Shown: positions 23,538-32,520, counted from the first letter of the stretch. The stretch is 64,000 nt of DNA from Minisyncoccus sp023229485 (GCA_041663645.1 JBAYMH010000003.1:42017-106016); one strand, 5' to 3'. Notes: generated by a model not told the origin, from the sequence alone. A program made the numbers and translations.

Positions 23538-23810
23538 ATGTCAAAAACAAAAGCCGCAGGTACAAGCCGACTGGGCAGAGACTCACAACCTAAATATCTT
23601 GGCGTTAAGCTTTTTGGAGGACAAGTTGCTAAAATTGGCAGCATTATTATTCGACAAAGAGGCAGCAAATTCACTCCTGGTGAAAATACTAGAAAAGGAA
23701 GGGATGATACTATTTACGCTATAAAAGAAGGAAAAGTTACTTTTGCCACTAAAAGAAAGAAAAATTTTGATGGACAAGTAAGACAAATTAAAGAAGTTTC
23801 TGTTCAATAA
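23538..23810 (+). CDS. rpmA: Ribosomal protein bL27
   Basis: A 90-residue large-subunit ribosomal protein whose N-terminal tail reaches the peptidyl-transferase centre. MSKTKAAGTSRLGRDSQPKYLGVK and the following segment VAKIGSIIIRQRGSKFTPGENTRKGRDDT are diagnostic. There is no Firmicutes-type cleaved N-terminal extension. The usual partner rplU (bL21) is not adjacent; the gene is a single transcription unit with its own promoter and terminator. The first ATG of the conserved frame was taken; no strong Shine-Dalgarno sequence is present. Confidence 0.97.
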   Translation: MSKTKAAGTSRLGRDSQPKYLGVKLFGGQVAKIGSIIIRQRGSKFTPGENTRKGRDDTIYAIKEGKVTFATKRKKNFDGQVRQIKEVSVQ

Positions 23811-23817
23811 AATAAAA

Positions 23818-23841
23818 GATCGGCTAAGCCGGTCTTTTTTT
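23818..23841. terminator. Bidirectional terminator between rpmA and pyrG
   Basis: Stem GATCGGC (23818-23824) with GCCGGTC (23828-23834), including one G-T pair. T-rich runs follow on both strands. The pyrG stop codon is in the loop. Confidence 0.85.
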
Positions 23842-25458
23842 ATTCTTTATACTAGCTCTTATAAATTCAATAAACAATGGATGAGGAGCTAAAGGCCTTG
23901 ATTTTAGCTCAGGATGAAACTGAACTCCTACAAAAAAAGGATGATTTTTAATTTCTACAATTTCCACTAAATCCTTTTCTTTATTAACTCCAGCTATTAT
24001 TAAGCCCTTTTTCTCAAGAAGTTCACGATAATTATTATTAAATTCATATCTATGACGATGACGCTCTGAAATATCCTCTTGCTGGTAGGCCCTACTGCTT
24101 ATGGTATTAGGTTTTATACTGCAATCCCATGCACCGAGTCTCATAGTAGCCCCATAATCCTTTTTCTTTAAAAGACCCTTCTGCTCCTTCATTATATCAA
24201 TAACTGGCTCAATTGTTTTTTCATCAAATTCTCGCGAAGTTGCAAGAGAAATACCACAAACATTTCGAGCAAATTCAATCGTAGCAAGTTGCATCCCGAG
24301 ACAAAGTCCAAAATAAGGAATATTATTCTCTCGACAATATTTAATAACACTTATTTTCCCCTCAATCCCTCTAATTCCAAACCCACCAGGAACAATAATA
24401 CCATCATATTCTTTTAATTTTTCTAAATTCTGCTTTTCAGTTTCAAACTTTTGAGCAGAGAGCCATTCTATAACAGGCTCACGATCACAAGCCCAACAAG
24501 CATGCTTTACGGCCTCAATAACAGAAATATAAGAATCTGTTAATGAAAATTCACCAGATTCGAAATACTTTCCAACAATTCCTATTTTTATAGGTGATTT
24601 TTCTTTTTTTATCGTATTAACTAAATTCTGCCAATCTGAAAAATCATTTTTTCGAGAACGAATTCTAAATTTCTTCAAAATCCTATCCCCCAACCCCTCT
24701 CTTTCAAAATTAAGAGGAATTTCATAAATAGAGTCTACGTCAGCAGCTGATATCACATCCTTAGGATCAAGATTACAAAAAATTGATATTTTTTTCTTTC
24801 TAGGCCCATCAAGTGGAACTGAAGCTCTTCCCAATATAAAATCGGCCTGAATCCCAGCCTCATTTAAAAGCCTTGCAGAGGTCTGAGTCGGTTTTGTTTT
24901 CATTTCTCCAATAATCTTTATTGTCGGCAAATAAGTAACAAGAACAAATAGGGTTTTTCTTGGATTTTGTAATTTCATCATTCTGGCAGATTCCAAAAAA
25001 AGCAGATTCTGATACTCACCAACAGTCCCTCCTATTTCAATTAATACAAAATCACTCTTTGTATTTTTAGCAACTTTTTTAATTCTCGAAATTACCTCAT
25101 TAGGGATATCGGGAACAACCTCAACACACCTCCCCTCAAACTCAAGATTTCTTTCTTTCTGAATTACAGAAAGATAAACTTTTCCAGTCGTCATATAATT
25201 ATCATTTCCAATGTTCTGATTTAAAAATCTTTCATAATTTCCAATGTCTTGATCACATTCTGTTCCATCATCAGTCACAAAAACCTCGCCATGTTCAACT
25301 GGATTCATTGTTCCTGCATCAACATTAATATATGGATCTATCTTTACGGCCGTAACCTTAAAACCCCTACTTTCAAGTATTTTTGCTATTGAAGCAGTAG
25401 CTGCTCCTTTTCCTACACTAGACATAACCCCACCTGCCACAAAAATATAATTTGCCAT
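23824..25458 (-). CDS. pyrG: CTP synthase
   Basis: 544 residues, full length. It makes CTP from UTP with ATP and glutamine. The N-terminal synthetase domain has VAGGVMSSVGKGAATASIA (P-loop) and DPYINVDAGTMNP. The C-terminal class I glutamine amidotransferase domain has the oxyanion loop GGFGIRG, the nucleophile in FGLCLGMQ and the His/Glu pair in VQFHPELKSRP. No residues of the active sites appear to be missing. A terminator precedes it, so it probably has its own promoter, which I could not define. Confidence 0.98.
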   Translation of the reverse strand: MANYIFVAGGVMSSVGKGAATASIAKILESRGFKVTAVKIDPYINVDAGTMNPVEHGEVFVTDDGTECDQDIGNYERFLNQNIGNDNYMTTGKVYLSVIQKERNLEFEGRCVEVVPDIPNEVISRIKKVAKNTKSDFVLIEIGGTVGEYQNLLFLESARMMKLQNPRKTLFVLVTYLPTIKIIGEMKTKPTQTSARLLNEAGIQADFILGRASVPLDGPRKKKISIFCNLDPKDVISAADVDSIYEIPLNFEREGLGDRILKKFRIRSRKNDFSDWQNLVNTIKKEKSPIKIGIVGKYFESGEFSLTDSYISVIEAVKHACWACDREPVIEWLSAQKFETEKQNLEKLKEYDGIIVPGGFGIRGIEGKISVIKYCRENNIPYFGLCLGMQLATIEFARNVCGISLATSREFDEKTIEPVIDIMKEQKGLLKKKDYGATMRLGAWDCSIKPNTISSRAYQQEDISERHRHRYEFNNNYRELLEKKGLIIAGVNKEKDLVEIVEIKNHPFFVGVQFHPELKSRPLAPHPLFIEFIRASIKNKKRPA

Positions 25459-25470
25459 ATTTTAAAAAAT

Positions 25471-25496
25471 AATAAAAAGAAGAGAAAAAATCTCTT
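25471..25496 (-). terminator. Rho-independent terminator of rplI
   Basis: Perfect 7-bp stem GAAGAGA (25478-25484) with TCTCTTC (25490-25496), followed on the minus strand by TTTTTATT. Confidence 0.8.
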
Positions 25497-25501
25497 CGCT
25501 A

Positions 25502-25945
25502 CTACTCTGCAGAGATAACGACCTTTACCTCTGTTTCAAAGCCATGATCTAATTTTATCTTTACATTAAATTCACCCTTTTGCTTTATATTCTCCTCTAA
25601 TTCAATGTGATTTTTTTCAATTAAAAATCCCATTTCACTTAATCTTTCAGCTATTTTTTGCCGAGTTATAGATTCAAATAATTGCCCCTCACCACCTACT
25701 TTAACCACAAGCCTAACCTCCATACCCTTCATCTTCTCAGCCATTGCTTCTTTTTCAACAATATCTTTTTCGAGTCTTTCATTATCAACCTTCATTTTTT
25801 GATTTGCATTTGCCAAAGTATCCTTTGAGGCCAAAACAGCAAGTTTTTTAGGAAGAAGAAAATTTCTAGCATAACCACTTGGAACATCTTTTATTTCGTT
25901 AGCCTTACCAACCTTATCAACATTCTTTAATAAAATAACCTTCAT
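25502..25945 (-). CDS. rplI: Ribosomal protein bL9
   Basis: 147 residues. The N-terminal domain starts MKVILLKNVDKVGKANEIKDV and continues GYARNFLLPKKLA, the 23S rRNA-binding part. A long helix (about residues 45-75) links it to the C-terminal domain (about residues 80-147). bL9 is missing in some CPR lineages, so its presence helps narrow the taxon. The ctp protease gene is 4 bases upstream, and the pair forms a short operon ended by the terminator at 25471. Confidence 0.96.
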   Translation of the reverse strand: MKVILLKNVDKVGKANEIKDVPSGYARNFLLPKKLAVLASKDTLANANQKMKVDNERLEKDIVEKEAMAEKMKGMEVRLVVKVGGEGQLFESITRQKIAERLSEMGFLIEKNHIELEENIKQKGEFNVKIKLDHGFETEVKVVISAE

Positions 25946-25949
25946 TTTT

Positions 25950-27164
25950 TTATTTTATTATTTTTTTTATCTCCTCAAGTGCCTTGTCAAGTTGAGGATC
26001 CTTGTCTTTTAAATAATCATCTTCGCTTATTTTTACTTCAATATCAGGCTTTATCCCAACATCTTGAATTCGAAGCCCACTTGGCGTAAACCATTTCGCA
26101 ATAGTTATTTTTACACTTGATCCATCGTATAAATCGACAACTTTTTGAACAGTTCCCTTCCCATAAGAATTTTGTCCGATAATTTTTATACCCTTATTGT
26201 CTCGAAGTGCTCCTGCCATAATTTCCGCCGCCGATGCACTTCCTTCGTTTATAATTAGAACCATTGGCACATTTTCAAGTCCACCATACCCAAAAGAAGT
26301 TAAGGTCTCTTTATTTTGCATTCTATCTTGCTGAATATAAACAACATCGCCTTTTTTCAAAAACCAACTTATTACTTCTTGGGTCTGACTAACCAATCCT
26401 CCAGGGTTACTTCTCAAATCTAAAATAATTCCATCCATTGTAGCTAATACCGGTATCTCCTTTTTAAAATCAGCATACAATTCTTCTGAAAAATGATAAA
26501 TACTCAAAATAGCAATTTTTTTACCTTTCTCCTCCTTTATAGAAACATCAATAGTTGGAACCTTAATAAGGTCTCTCTTAATTTCAAAATCCTTAATCTT
26601 AGAATCGCGCGAAATAGTAAGGCTTACTTTTGTGCCTTTTTCTCCTTTTATTTTTTTTATTACATCATCAATCGGCATGTCAGAGATAGATGCTTTATCG
26701 ACTTGCAAAATTATATCTCCTGGTAAAATTCCTGCCTTATCAGCAGGAGAACCCTTAATTGGAGCAATTACCTTAAGTTTACCTTCTTTTGATCCAACCT
26801 GTATACCAACACCATTAAAAGAACCTGATATATCCTCTTTGAATTCTTTACTGTCTTTCGGATCAAAAAATACAGTATATGGATCCCCCAAAGACTTTAC
26901 TGCTCCTTCAATAACACCATAAGTTATTTTTTTTGAATCAATCTTTTCAGAATCAACAAAACTATTATTAAGTTCGCTAATTACATCACTAAGTAAAATT
27001 AAGTCAATATTTTTAAGATTCTCTTGAGCAGAATCGTATTTTTTTTGCCAAACATACTGATTAAAATAAAATCCTCCTAAAAATGAACCAGTAAAAAAAA
27101 TAAAAACAACTACAATTATTGTCCAATTAACTCCACCCCAATTTTTCATAGCTTTTAAATTCAT
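25950..27164 (-). CDS. C-terminal processing protease (S41 family, PDZ)
   Basis: About 404 residues from the ATG at 27164. One N-terminal membrane helix (about residues 15-35) anchors the enzyme outside the cytoplasm. A PDZ domain (about residues 105-190) contains GVGIQVG and PADKAGI. The S41 catalytic domain has LRSNPGGLV, the nucleophilic serine in NEGSASAAEI and the general-base lysine in SYGKGTVQK. Such proteases trim or degrade envelope proteins. The start was chosen because a -10 box ends 6 bases before it; a TTG at 27179 would lie upstream of transcription start. Confidence 0.93.
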   Translation of the reverse strand: MNLKAMKNWGGVNWTIIVVVFIFFTGSFLGGFYFNQYVWQKKYDSAQENLKNIDLILLSDVISELNNSFVDSEKIDSKKITYGVIEGAVKSLGDPYTVFFDPKDSKEFKEDISGSFNGVGIQVGSKEGKLKVIAPIKGSPADKAGILPGDIILQVDKASISDMPIDDVIKKIKGEKGTKVSLTISRDSKIKDFEIKRDLIKVPTIDVSIKEEKGKKIAILSIYHFSEELYADFKKEIPVLATMDGIILDLRSNPGGLVSQTQEVISWFLKKGDVVYIQQDRMQNKETLTSFGYGGLENVPMVLIINEGSASAAEIMAGALRDNKGIKIIGQNSYGKGTVQKVVDLYDGSSVKITIAKWFTPSGLRIQDVGIKPDIEVKISEDDYLKDKDPQLDKALEEIKKIIK

Positions 27165-27170
27165 AGCTTC

Positions 27171-27199
27171 ATTATACAAAATAAAAATAAAATTGAAAA
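27171..27199 (-). promoter_or_regulatory. Promoter of the ctp-rplI operon, leaderless type
   Basis: On the minus strand TTTTCA (4 of 6), 17-bp spacer, then perfect TATAAT at 27171-27176. The ATG at 27164 follows after 6 bases. Confidence 0.65.
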
Positions 27200-27233
27200 G
27201 GTGGTCAAAAAATTAAAAAATTCACTAAATTCA

Positions 27234-28508
27234 TTAAAAAATGACTCTTCCTTCTAAATAATTCCATTTCGAACCTATTATTTCGACGTTAATAAACTTA
27301 CCAATACTCAAGTCAATTTCTCGTAAAACAACTAAACGACCAGAATTAGCCCTCGACATAAAAACATCGCCTCTTTTTTCTACCACCAACACGAGCTCTT
27401 TTCTACCAATATATTTCTTATTAGTCTCTTCATTCATTTGATGAAATAATTTTGTAATTATTCTTGACCTATCTTTTTTAATCCTATCCGGTAAATCACG
27501 AAGCTTTTCATCAGGAGTATTTGGCCTATTAGAAAATTTAAAAATATGAATTATCTCTGGGCGAACTGTTTTTAACATCTCCACTGTTTCAAAAAACATA
27601 TTCTCCGTTTCGAGTGGATGCCCAACGATAATATCAGTAGAAAAAACAACATCGCTAAACTTATTTCTAAATTTACTTGCTATCTCCTCAAAATCTTCCC
27701 TTTTATATCCACGACGCATCTTCAAGAGCAATTCATTACTTCCCGATTGTACAGGCACGTGCAAAAATTTATAAAAAATATTACTTTCCATCTCGTTTAA
27801 AATTTCGTCAATTATTCTTTTTGTCCAATCTGGATTCATCATTCCCAACTTTACCTTAAACTTTCCATCAAGCAAGCTTATGTTATTAAGGATGAGTGGC
27901 AAGTCTTGTTTTCCCTTATCAAAACCATAGACAGCCAAGTCTTGCGAAGTTAATTGAATTTCTTTGAATCCATTATTCAAAAAATGACATATCTGCAATA
28001 AAATATTTTTTCTGTCAAAAGAAATTAATTTGCGTCTTGCAAGTCTTGTTACGCAATAACTACAACATCCCAAACAACCCTCGGAAATAGCTACGATTGC
28101 TGATACCGAATCCGAGGGACTTTCATTTCTTATAAAAGCGGATTTATCAAGCTCGGTATTATCCAGCATTTCTATTTTTCCCCCATCTAAAACCATTTCT
28201 ACTACCTCATTTATTTTATCAATATTAGTAGGACCTAATATTCCGTCCGAAACTTGGCGGCATTCATCTTTCATGGTTTCTGGAAGACATCCCCCCAAAA
28301 TAATTATCTTACCCTTTTTCTTCAATTCGCCCGCTTCCTTCAATATTTTAGTTGATGTGGTATCAACAACTCCACAAGTATTAAGTATCACAAAATCAGC
28401 CAAATCTGCATTTTCAGATTTTTCATAATTCTCATTCAAAAAAATTTCCATTAAAGCAGTATCTGAATGATTTAATTTGCATCCATAGGTTTTGATAAAA
28501 TACTTCAT
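27234..28508 (-). CDS. mtaB: tRNA t6A methylthiotransferase, MtaB-type radical SAM
   Basis: A 424-residue member of the MiaB/RimO family. The N-terminal cluster cysteines are in TYGCKLN, LNTCGVV and GGCLPE. The radical-SAM motif is CLGCCSYC (C-x3-C-x2-C). A C-terminal TRAM-like domain follows from about residue 365. The N-terminal pattern, with VDTTSTKILKEAGELKKKGK, is closer to the archaeal/eukaryotic CDKAL1 group than to bacterial MiaB, so the likely product is ms2t6A at position 37 of tRNAs reading ANN codons, including Lys. A tRNA-Lys gene lies nearby at 29276. Substrate is inferred from family only. Confidence 0.88.
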   Translation of the reverse strand: MKYFIKTYGCKLNHSDTALMEIFLNENYEKSENADLADFVILNTCGVVDTTSTKILKEAGELKKKGKIIILGGCLPETMKDECRQVSDGILGPTNIDKINEVVEMVLDGGKIEMLDNTELDKSAFIRNESPSDSVSAIVAISEGCLGCCSYCVTRLARRKLISFDRKNILLQICHFLNNGFKEIQLTSQDLAVYGFDKGKQDLPLILNNISLLDGKFKVKLGMMNPDWTKRIIDEILNEMESNIFYKFLHVPVQSGSNELLLKMRRGYKREDFEEIASKFRNKFSDVVFSTDIIVGHPLETENMFFETVEMLKTVRPEIIHIFKFSNRPNTPDEKLRDLPDRIKKDRSRIITKLFHQMNEETNKKYIGRKELVLVVEKRGDVFMSRANSGRLVVLREIDLSIGKFINVEIIGSKWNYLEGRVIF

Positions 28509-28542
28509 TATTTATTCTTAACAAAATTTATAAACTCACGCA

Positions 28543-28574
28543 AATAAAAAAAATAAGTGTCAATTCTGAACACT
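28543..28574 (-). terminator. Probable terminator of the zinc-ribbon gene
   Basis: Stem AGTGT (28556-28560) with ACACT (28570-28574), followed on the minus strand by a T-rich run to 28543. The stem is short. Confidence 0.5.
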
Positions 28575-28744
28575 CAAATATTCTTTTTATATCCACACAC
28601 AGGACAAATCATAACTTCATCACCAGTCCCAGCTTGAAATTCTAATAACCGACCGCAATGCGGACAACGAAATTTGGAATCTGTCTCTTTTATTCTTCCG
28701 TTAAAACCCCACAAACTAGGATCAATACTTCTTTTAACTTCCAT
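28574..28744 (-). CDS. Small zinc-ribbon protein
   Basis: 56 residues from the ATG at 28744. A longer frame exists, but its added residues look like translated A+T-rich spacer. Two CxxC pairs, CPHC and CPVC, separated by about 19 residues, form a single zinc ribbon at the C-terminus; the N-terminal 25 residues are polar. It resembles rubredoxin-like/zinc-ribbon domains but has no other feature that names a function. It and the upstream protein at 28824 share the plan of a polar N-terminus plus a C-terminal ribbon, and may be old paralogues. Confidence 0.6.
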   Translation of the reverse strand: MEVKRSIDPSLWGFNGRIKETDSKFRCPHCGRLLEFQAGTGDEVMICPVCGYKKNI

Positions 28745-28823
28745 TTTTAAGCAACTAAAACAAATATATCTTGATATTCCATAAAAAGCAATAAAATTTT
28801 TATAAAAAATGCCCGAATAGTTT

Positions 28824-29042
28824 TTATTGGGCAATATGATTGACTTCTGGAGCTGGCTTTTCAAAACCACATGAGGGACATATCAAAATAGTCCCATTGT
28901 CATCTTTATACACGAAAAAATCATTACAATCGGGACAACGATACTTTCGACTAAGATCATCCAGAATAGCATAAAAGCCATACTTGTCCTCAAATCCAGG
29001 ATCACCTGGTTTTGAATCATTATCAATAACAATTACATCCAC
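28824..29042 (-). CDS. Small zinc-ribbon protein
   Basis: 72 residues starting at GTG 29042, preceded by AGAGG at suitable distance. The N-terminal half is acidic (about 35 residues). The C-terminal half has CPDC and CPSC pairs about 18 residues apart, forming a zinc ribbon, with KYRCPDC aligned to KFRCPHC of the neighbour at 28574. The function is unknown; such proteins can be rubredoxin-like electron carriers or subunits that bind nucleic acid. It is probably co-transcribed with the downstream ribbon gene, about 80 bases away. Confidence 0.6.
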   Translation of the reverse strand: MDVIVIDNDSKPGDPGFEDKYGFYAILDDLSRKYRCPDCNDFFVYKDDNGTILICPSCGFEKPAPEVNHIAQ

Positions 29043-29086
29043 TTCTAAAACCTCTAAAGAAAATATATATCAATATTTGGAAAAAA

Positions 29087-29127
29087 GCAATAAATTGCTT
29101 CGTCATTCCACTTCTCGCAATAACAAC
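29087..29127. repeat. Degenerate copy of a widespread palindromic repeat
   Basis: On the minus strand the sequence contains TTGCGAGAAGTGGAATGACG followed by AAGCAAT, matching the common bacterial interspersed repeat that, when translated, yields the familiar VIARSEATKQS-type artefact peptide. Here it lies in non-coding DNA next to tRNA-Lys. Confidence 0.6.
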
Positions 29128-29242
29128 CATAACCAGGGCTCGTTTCAAGAACAGGATTCGGGATAAAATATTTTTCTGCTGAAAAATTTCTATCCCCTGC
29201 CTCGGGCCTGTCGCCCTCCGGCTTCTCGTCCTGTTTGTGCCA

Positions 29243-29271
29243 ACAAAAAAGACATCCAAAGGATGTCTTTT
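29243..29271 (-). terminator. Rho-independent terminator of tRNA-Lys
   Basis: Perfect 11-bp stem AAAAGACATCC (29247-29257) with 29261-29271 and a 3-base loop; T run on the minus strand directly after the tRNA. Confidence 0.9.
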
Positions 29272-29275
29272 GTGT

Positions 29276-29351
29276 TGGTGCCCCAAACAGGACTCGAACC
29301 TGTGACCTTCAACTTAAAAGGTTGTTGCTCTACCAACTGAGCTATTGGGGC
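29276..29351 (-). tRNA. tRNA-Lys (UUU anticodon)
   Basis: 76 bases with CCA encoded. The acceptor stem GCCCCAA pairs with TTGGGGC, the D arm is GCTC-AGTTGGTA-GAGC, the anticodon loop CTTTTAA gives TTT, and the T arm is ACAGG-TTCGAGT-CCTGT. The anticodon stem has one A-A mismatch at its outer pair. Confidence 0.95.
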
Positions 29352-29372
29352 AGAAAGACCATAACATAAGCA

Positions 29373-30470
29373 TTATAGTCCAGAGTCACGTAATTGTTCA
29401 AGTAATTCTTTTTGCTTTTTATTCAACTTTTGTGGAGTCTCCACTACTAATTGAACAAATAAATCACCTCTTCCAAATCCGTTAAAACGAGGAATTCCTT
29501 TTCCAGAAATTTTCAAAATTTTTCCAGACTCAACTCCACTCGGTACTTTCATTACTACTTCATTTCCATCCAAAGTTTTAACATCTATTTTATCTCCAAG
29601 TACTGCTTGCGAAAAAGTTATATTCTGCTTAAGGTAAAGATTATCACCTTTTCTTTGAAAAACAGGATGAGGTTTTACAAAAATTCTTATATATAAATCA
29701 CCATAAGCTCCACCTCTTTTTCCAGCATCACCCTTACCTTTTACCTTAATTATTTGATTATTGTCAACCCCTTCTGGAATTTTTATTTTTATTTTTTCCT
29801 CTTTTTTTATTCTTCCTTCTCCACGACAAACATTACATGGAACTTCTGGCTTTGTTCCTTCTCCGTTACATTCTGGACAAACACTGGACTGGGTAAAAGT
29901 GCCAAATATTGTCTTTCTAAATTGTTGAACATGCCCCGAACCTCGACAAGTAAAACACTCTTTTATTTTTGTGCCAGGCTCTGCTCCATTACCATCACAT
30001 CGATCACATTTAATATTTTTTAAAACAGGAATTTCTTTTTCGCTATCAGACAAAACTGATTCCAAAGAAACTTCTAACTCCATTTCAAGATCATGACCTC
30101 TTTTGACATCCTGAGGATCGCGTGACCCTCCAAAACCACCTCCAAACATTTCAAAAATATCTTCAATTCCGCCACTACCAAATCCACCCATTACGTCCTC
30201 CCAATTCACATTACCACCAAATCCACCACCAGCAGCACCACCTCCAGGGTTGCCACCATTACCAAAAACAGTCCCAAATTTATCATATTGAGCTCTTTTT
30301 TCTTTATCAGACAATATCTGATAAGCCTCATTTACTTCTTTAAACTTTTCCTCATTACCATCTTTTTTATCAGGATGAAATTGATGAGCCAACTTATAAT
30401 AAGCCTTTTTAATTTCATCAGTACTAGAAGTACGAGGTATCCCCAAAATTTGATAATAATCTTTTTGCAT
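29373..30470 (-). CDS. dnaJ: Chaperone DnaJ
   Basis: A 365-residue class I Hsp40, co-chaperone that stimulates DnaK ATPase and delivers clients. The J domain (residues 1-70) has the HPD motif in HQFHPDKKD. A Gly-rich linker (about 75-125) follows, then four CxxCxGxG zinc repeats (CDRCDGNG, CFTCRGSG, CPECNGEG, CNVCRGEG) and the two beta-barrel substrate domains. It is about 50 bases after dnaK and is the last gene of the hrcA-grpE-dnaK-dnaJ operon. Confidence 0.97.
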   Translation of the reverse strand: MQKDYYQILGIPRTSSTDEIKKAYYKLAHQFHPDKKDGNEEKFKEVNEAYQILSDKEKRAQYDKFGTVFGNGGNPGGGAAGGGFGGNVNWEDVMGGFGSGGIEDIFEMFGGGFGGSRDPQDVKRGHDLEMELEVSLESVLSDSEKEIPVLKNIKCDRCDGNGAEPGTKIKECFTCRGSGHVQQFRKTIFGTFTQSSVCPECNGEGTKPEVPCNVCRGEGRIKKEEKIKIKIPEGVDNNQIIKVKGKGDAGKRGGAYGDLYIRIFVKPHPVFQRKGDNLYLKQNITFSQAVLGDKIDVKTLDGNEVVMKVPSGVESGKILKISGKGIPRFNGFGRGDLFVQLVVETPQKLNKKQKELLEQLRDSGL

Positions 30471-30523
30471 TTTTTTAAGAAAACAATGGCAATAAGACTT
30501 GCCATTATCTTCATTTTCATTTA

Positions 30524-32446
30524 CTATTTTTCTTCTGTTTCGGCTTCGGTTGCTCCTTCAGTACTACCAGTAGGCTCAGAAGTTTCTGCTTGGGAAGCAT
30601 TTTCAGCATTTTTTTGCTGTCCATAAATCTGACTCCCAATTTTCTGAATAACTTCCGAAAGATTATCAGTATTCTTTTTAATATCGTCTATACTATCACT
30701 ATCCTTAACTTTTTTCAATTCCTCCAACTTCTGATTAACTTCTGACTTAATATCTTCAGTTATCTTCTCTCCGTTATCTTTTAATGTCTTTTCAGTATTA
30801 TATATCAAAGAGTCGGCAATATTTCTGGCCTCAATCAAATCACGCTTTTTTTGATCTTCTTCGGCATATTTCTCAGCATCTTTTTTCATTTTTTCAATAT
30901 CTTCCTTAGAAAGACCAATTGATCCTTGAACTTTTATTGATTGGGTTTTTTGAGTTGCCTTATCGGATGCTACTACTGTTAAAATTCCGCTAGCATCAAT
31001 ATCAAACTTAACTTCAATCTGAGGCATACCCCGAGGTGCTGGTGCAATACCATCTAAGACAAATTTTCCAAGAGACCTATTGTCATGAGCCATTGGCCTC
31101 TCTCCTTGAATAATATTTATTTCGACAGAAGGTTGATTATCTACTGCAGTTGAAAAAACTTGAGAATTTGAAGTTGGAATTGTAGTATTCTTCGCTATCA
31201 TAATAGTATTTACACTACCCATAGTTTCTATACCAAGAGAAAGTGGCAAAACATCAAGAAGTAATACACTTTTTATATCTCCTTCAGGAGCACGTCCTTC
31301 TTCTTTGGCAGTTAATATTTCTGCTTGGATTGCAGCCCCTATTGCTACTACCTCTTCAGGGTTAATAGACCTATTCGATTCTTTTCCAAAAAAATTCTTA
31401 ACAGCATCCCTAATCGCAGGAATCAAAGTAGTCCCTCCAACTAAAACAATTTCTTCAATATCTTCCTTTTTCATTTTTATCTCCTGCAAAGTTGCCTCTA
31501 CTCTCTTGATAGACTTTTCTACCAAATCTCTAGTCATAGCTTCAAACTGAGATCGAGTTAATTTATAATCCAAATGTTTTGGACCATTTGCATCAGAAGA
31601 AATAAATGGAAGATTAATATGAGTTTCCATTGCACTAGATAATTCGGTTTTAGCTTTTTCAGCAGCCTCCTTCAATCTTTGTAATGCCAATGGGTCTTTT
31701 GCCAAATCCATTCCTTGCTCCTTTTTAAACTCATCCAATATCCAATTAATTATCCTTTGATCAAAATCATTTCCTCCTAAATGAGCCTCTCCTCCAGTAG
31801 CCAAAACTTCTACTACGTCGGATGAAACCTCAAGAACAGTTACGTCAAATGTACCACCTCCAAAATCATATACTAATATTTGCTGGTCACTCTTCTTATT
31901 AAATCCATACGCAAGTGCAGCCGCTGTCGGTTCATTGATGACTCGAAGCACCTTGAATCCTGCTATCTCTCCAGCAGCCATCGTCGCCTTTCTTTGAGAA
32001 TCATCAAAATTTGCAGGACAAGTAATTACCGCGTTTACAATATCTTCTCCTAGCTTTTCTTTTGCATCAGACTTTACTTTTTGCAATATCATTGATGATA
32101 TTTCAATCGGAGTATACCACTTATCTCCCAACATAATCTCGACACTGTCATCTTCTTGCCTCTTTCTTGTTTCAAAAGCCAAAAGCTTCAATTCTTTTTG
32201 AACCTCACTATCAGAATATCTCCTTCCGATAAATCTCTTAACAGCGTAAATAGTATTTTTGGGATTAGTAATAGCTTGCCTTTGAGCCAAAATTCCCACA
32301 ACCCGTTCTCCACCTTTTGTAAGTGCAACAACCGAAGGAGTCAAAACGGACCCCTCTCTACTCTCAATCGCTTTTGGTTCGCCATTTACGATTGAAGCAT
32401 ATTTTGTAATTGCAGTACCTAAATCTATACCTAATACTTTTGCCAT
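30524..32446 (-). CDS. dnaK: Chaperone DnaK (Hsp70)
   Basis: 640 residues, full length. The nucleotide-binding domain begins VLGIDLGTAITKYASI and has VNEPTAAALAYG and VYDFGGGTFDVTVLEV. The interdomain linker is DVLPLSLGIETMG (an L-rich linker, normally DVTPLSLGIET). The substrate domain and a helical lid follow, with a Glu/Thr-rich tail. It folds nascent and stressed proteins with DnaJ and GrpE. It has its own promoter overlapped by a CIRCE element in the 70-base gap after grpE, so it can be induced separately from hrcA-grpE. Confidence 0.98.
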   Translation of the reverse strand: MAKVLGIDLGTAITKYASIVNGEPKAIESREGSVLTPSVVALTKGGERVVGILAQRQAITNPKNTIYAVKRFIGRRYSDSEVQKELKLLAFETRKRQEDDSVEIMLGDKWYTPIEISSMILQKVKSDAKEKLGEDIVNAVITCPANFDDSQRKATMAAGEIAGFKVLRVINEPTAAALAYGFNKKSDQQILVYDFGGGTFDVTVLEVSSDVVEVLATGGEAHLGGNDFDQRIINWILDEFKKEQGMDLAKDPLALQRLKEAAEKAKTELSSAMETHINLPFISSDANGPKHLDYKLTRSQFEAMTRDLVEKSIKRVEATLQEIKMKKEDIEEIVLVGGTTLIPAIRDAVKNFFGKESNRSINPEEVVAIGAAIQAEILTAKEEGRAPEGDIKSVLLLDVLPLSLGIETMGSVNTIMIAKNTTIPTSNSQVFSTAVDNQPSVEINIIQGERPMAHDNRSLGKFVLDGIAPAPRGMPQIEVKFDIDASGILTVVASDKATQKTQSIKVQGSIGLSKEDIEKMKKDAEKYAEEDQKKRDLIEARNIADSLIYNTEKTLKDNGEKITEDIKSEVNQKLEELKKVKDSDSIDDIKKNTDNLSEVIQKIGSQIYGQQKNAENASQAETSEPTGSTEGATEAETEEK

Positions 32447-32481
32447 AATATTTTAATCTTAATTTTTAATCTTATGCCACC

Positions 32482-32519
32482 ATTTTATCTTTTTGGCAGT
32501 CAAATGTCAAGAGTGCTAA
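32482..32519 (-). promoter_or_regulatory. CIRCE operator and promoter of dnaK
   Basis: On the minus strand TTAGCACTC (32511-32519, perfect half-site), 9-base spacer, GACTGCCAA (32493-32501, 7 of 9). Inside it lies a promoter: TTGACA (32505-32510), 17-bp spacer, TAAAAT (32482-32487). HrcA bound to CIRCE would cover the -35 region. Confidence 0.88.
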
Positions 32520-32520
32520 T

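Noticed and set aside
29023..29286. A minus-strand open frame of 87 codons next to tRNA-Lys
   Set aside because: It runs through a known type of interspersed repeat and the tRNA terminator; the peptide (with VIARSGMTKQ) is the familiar artefact of that repeat.
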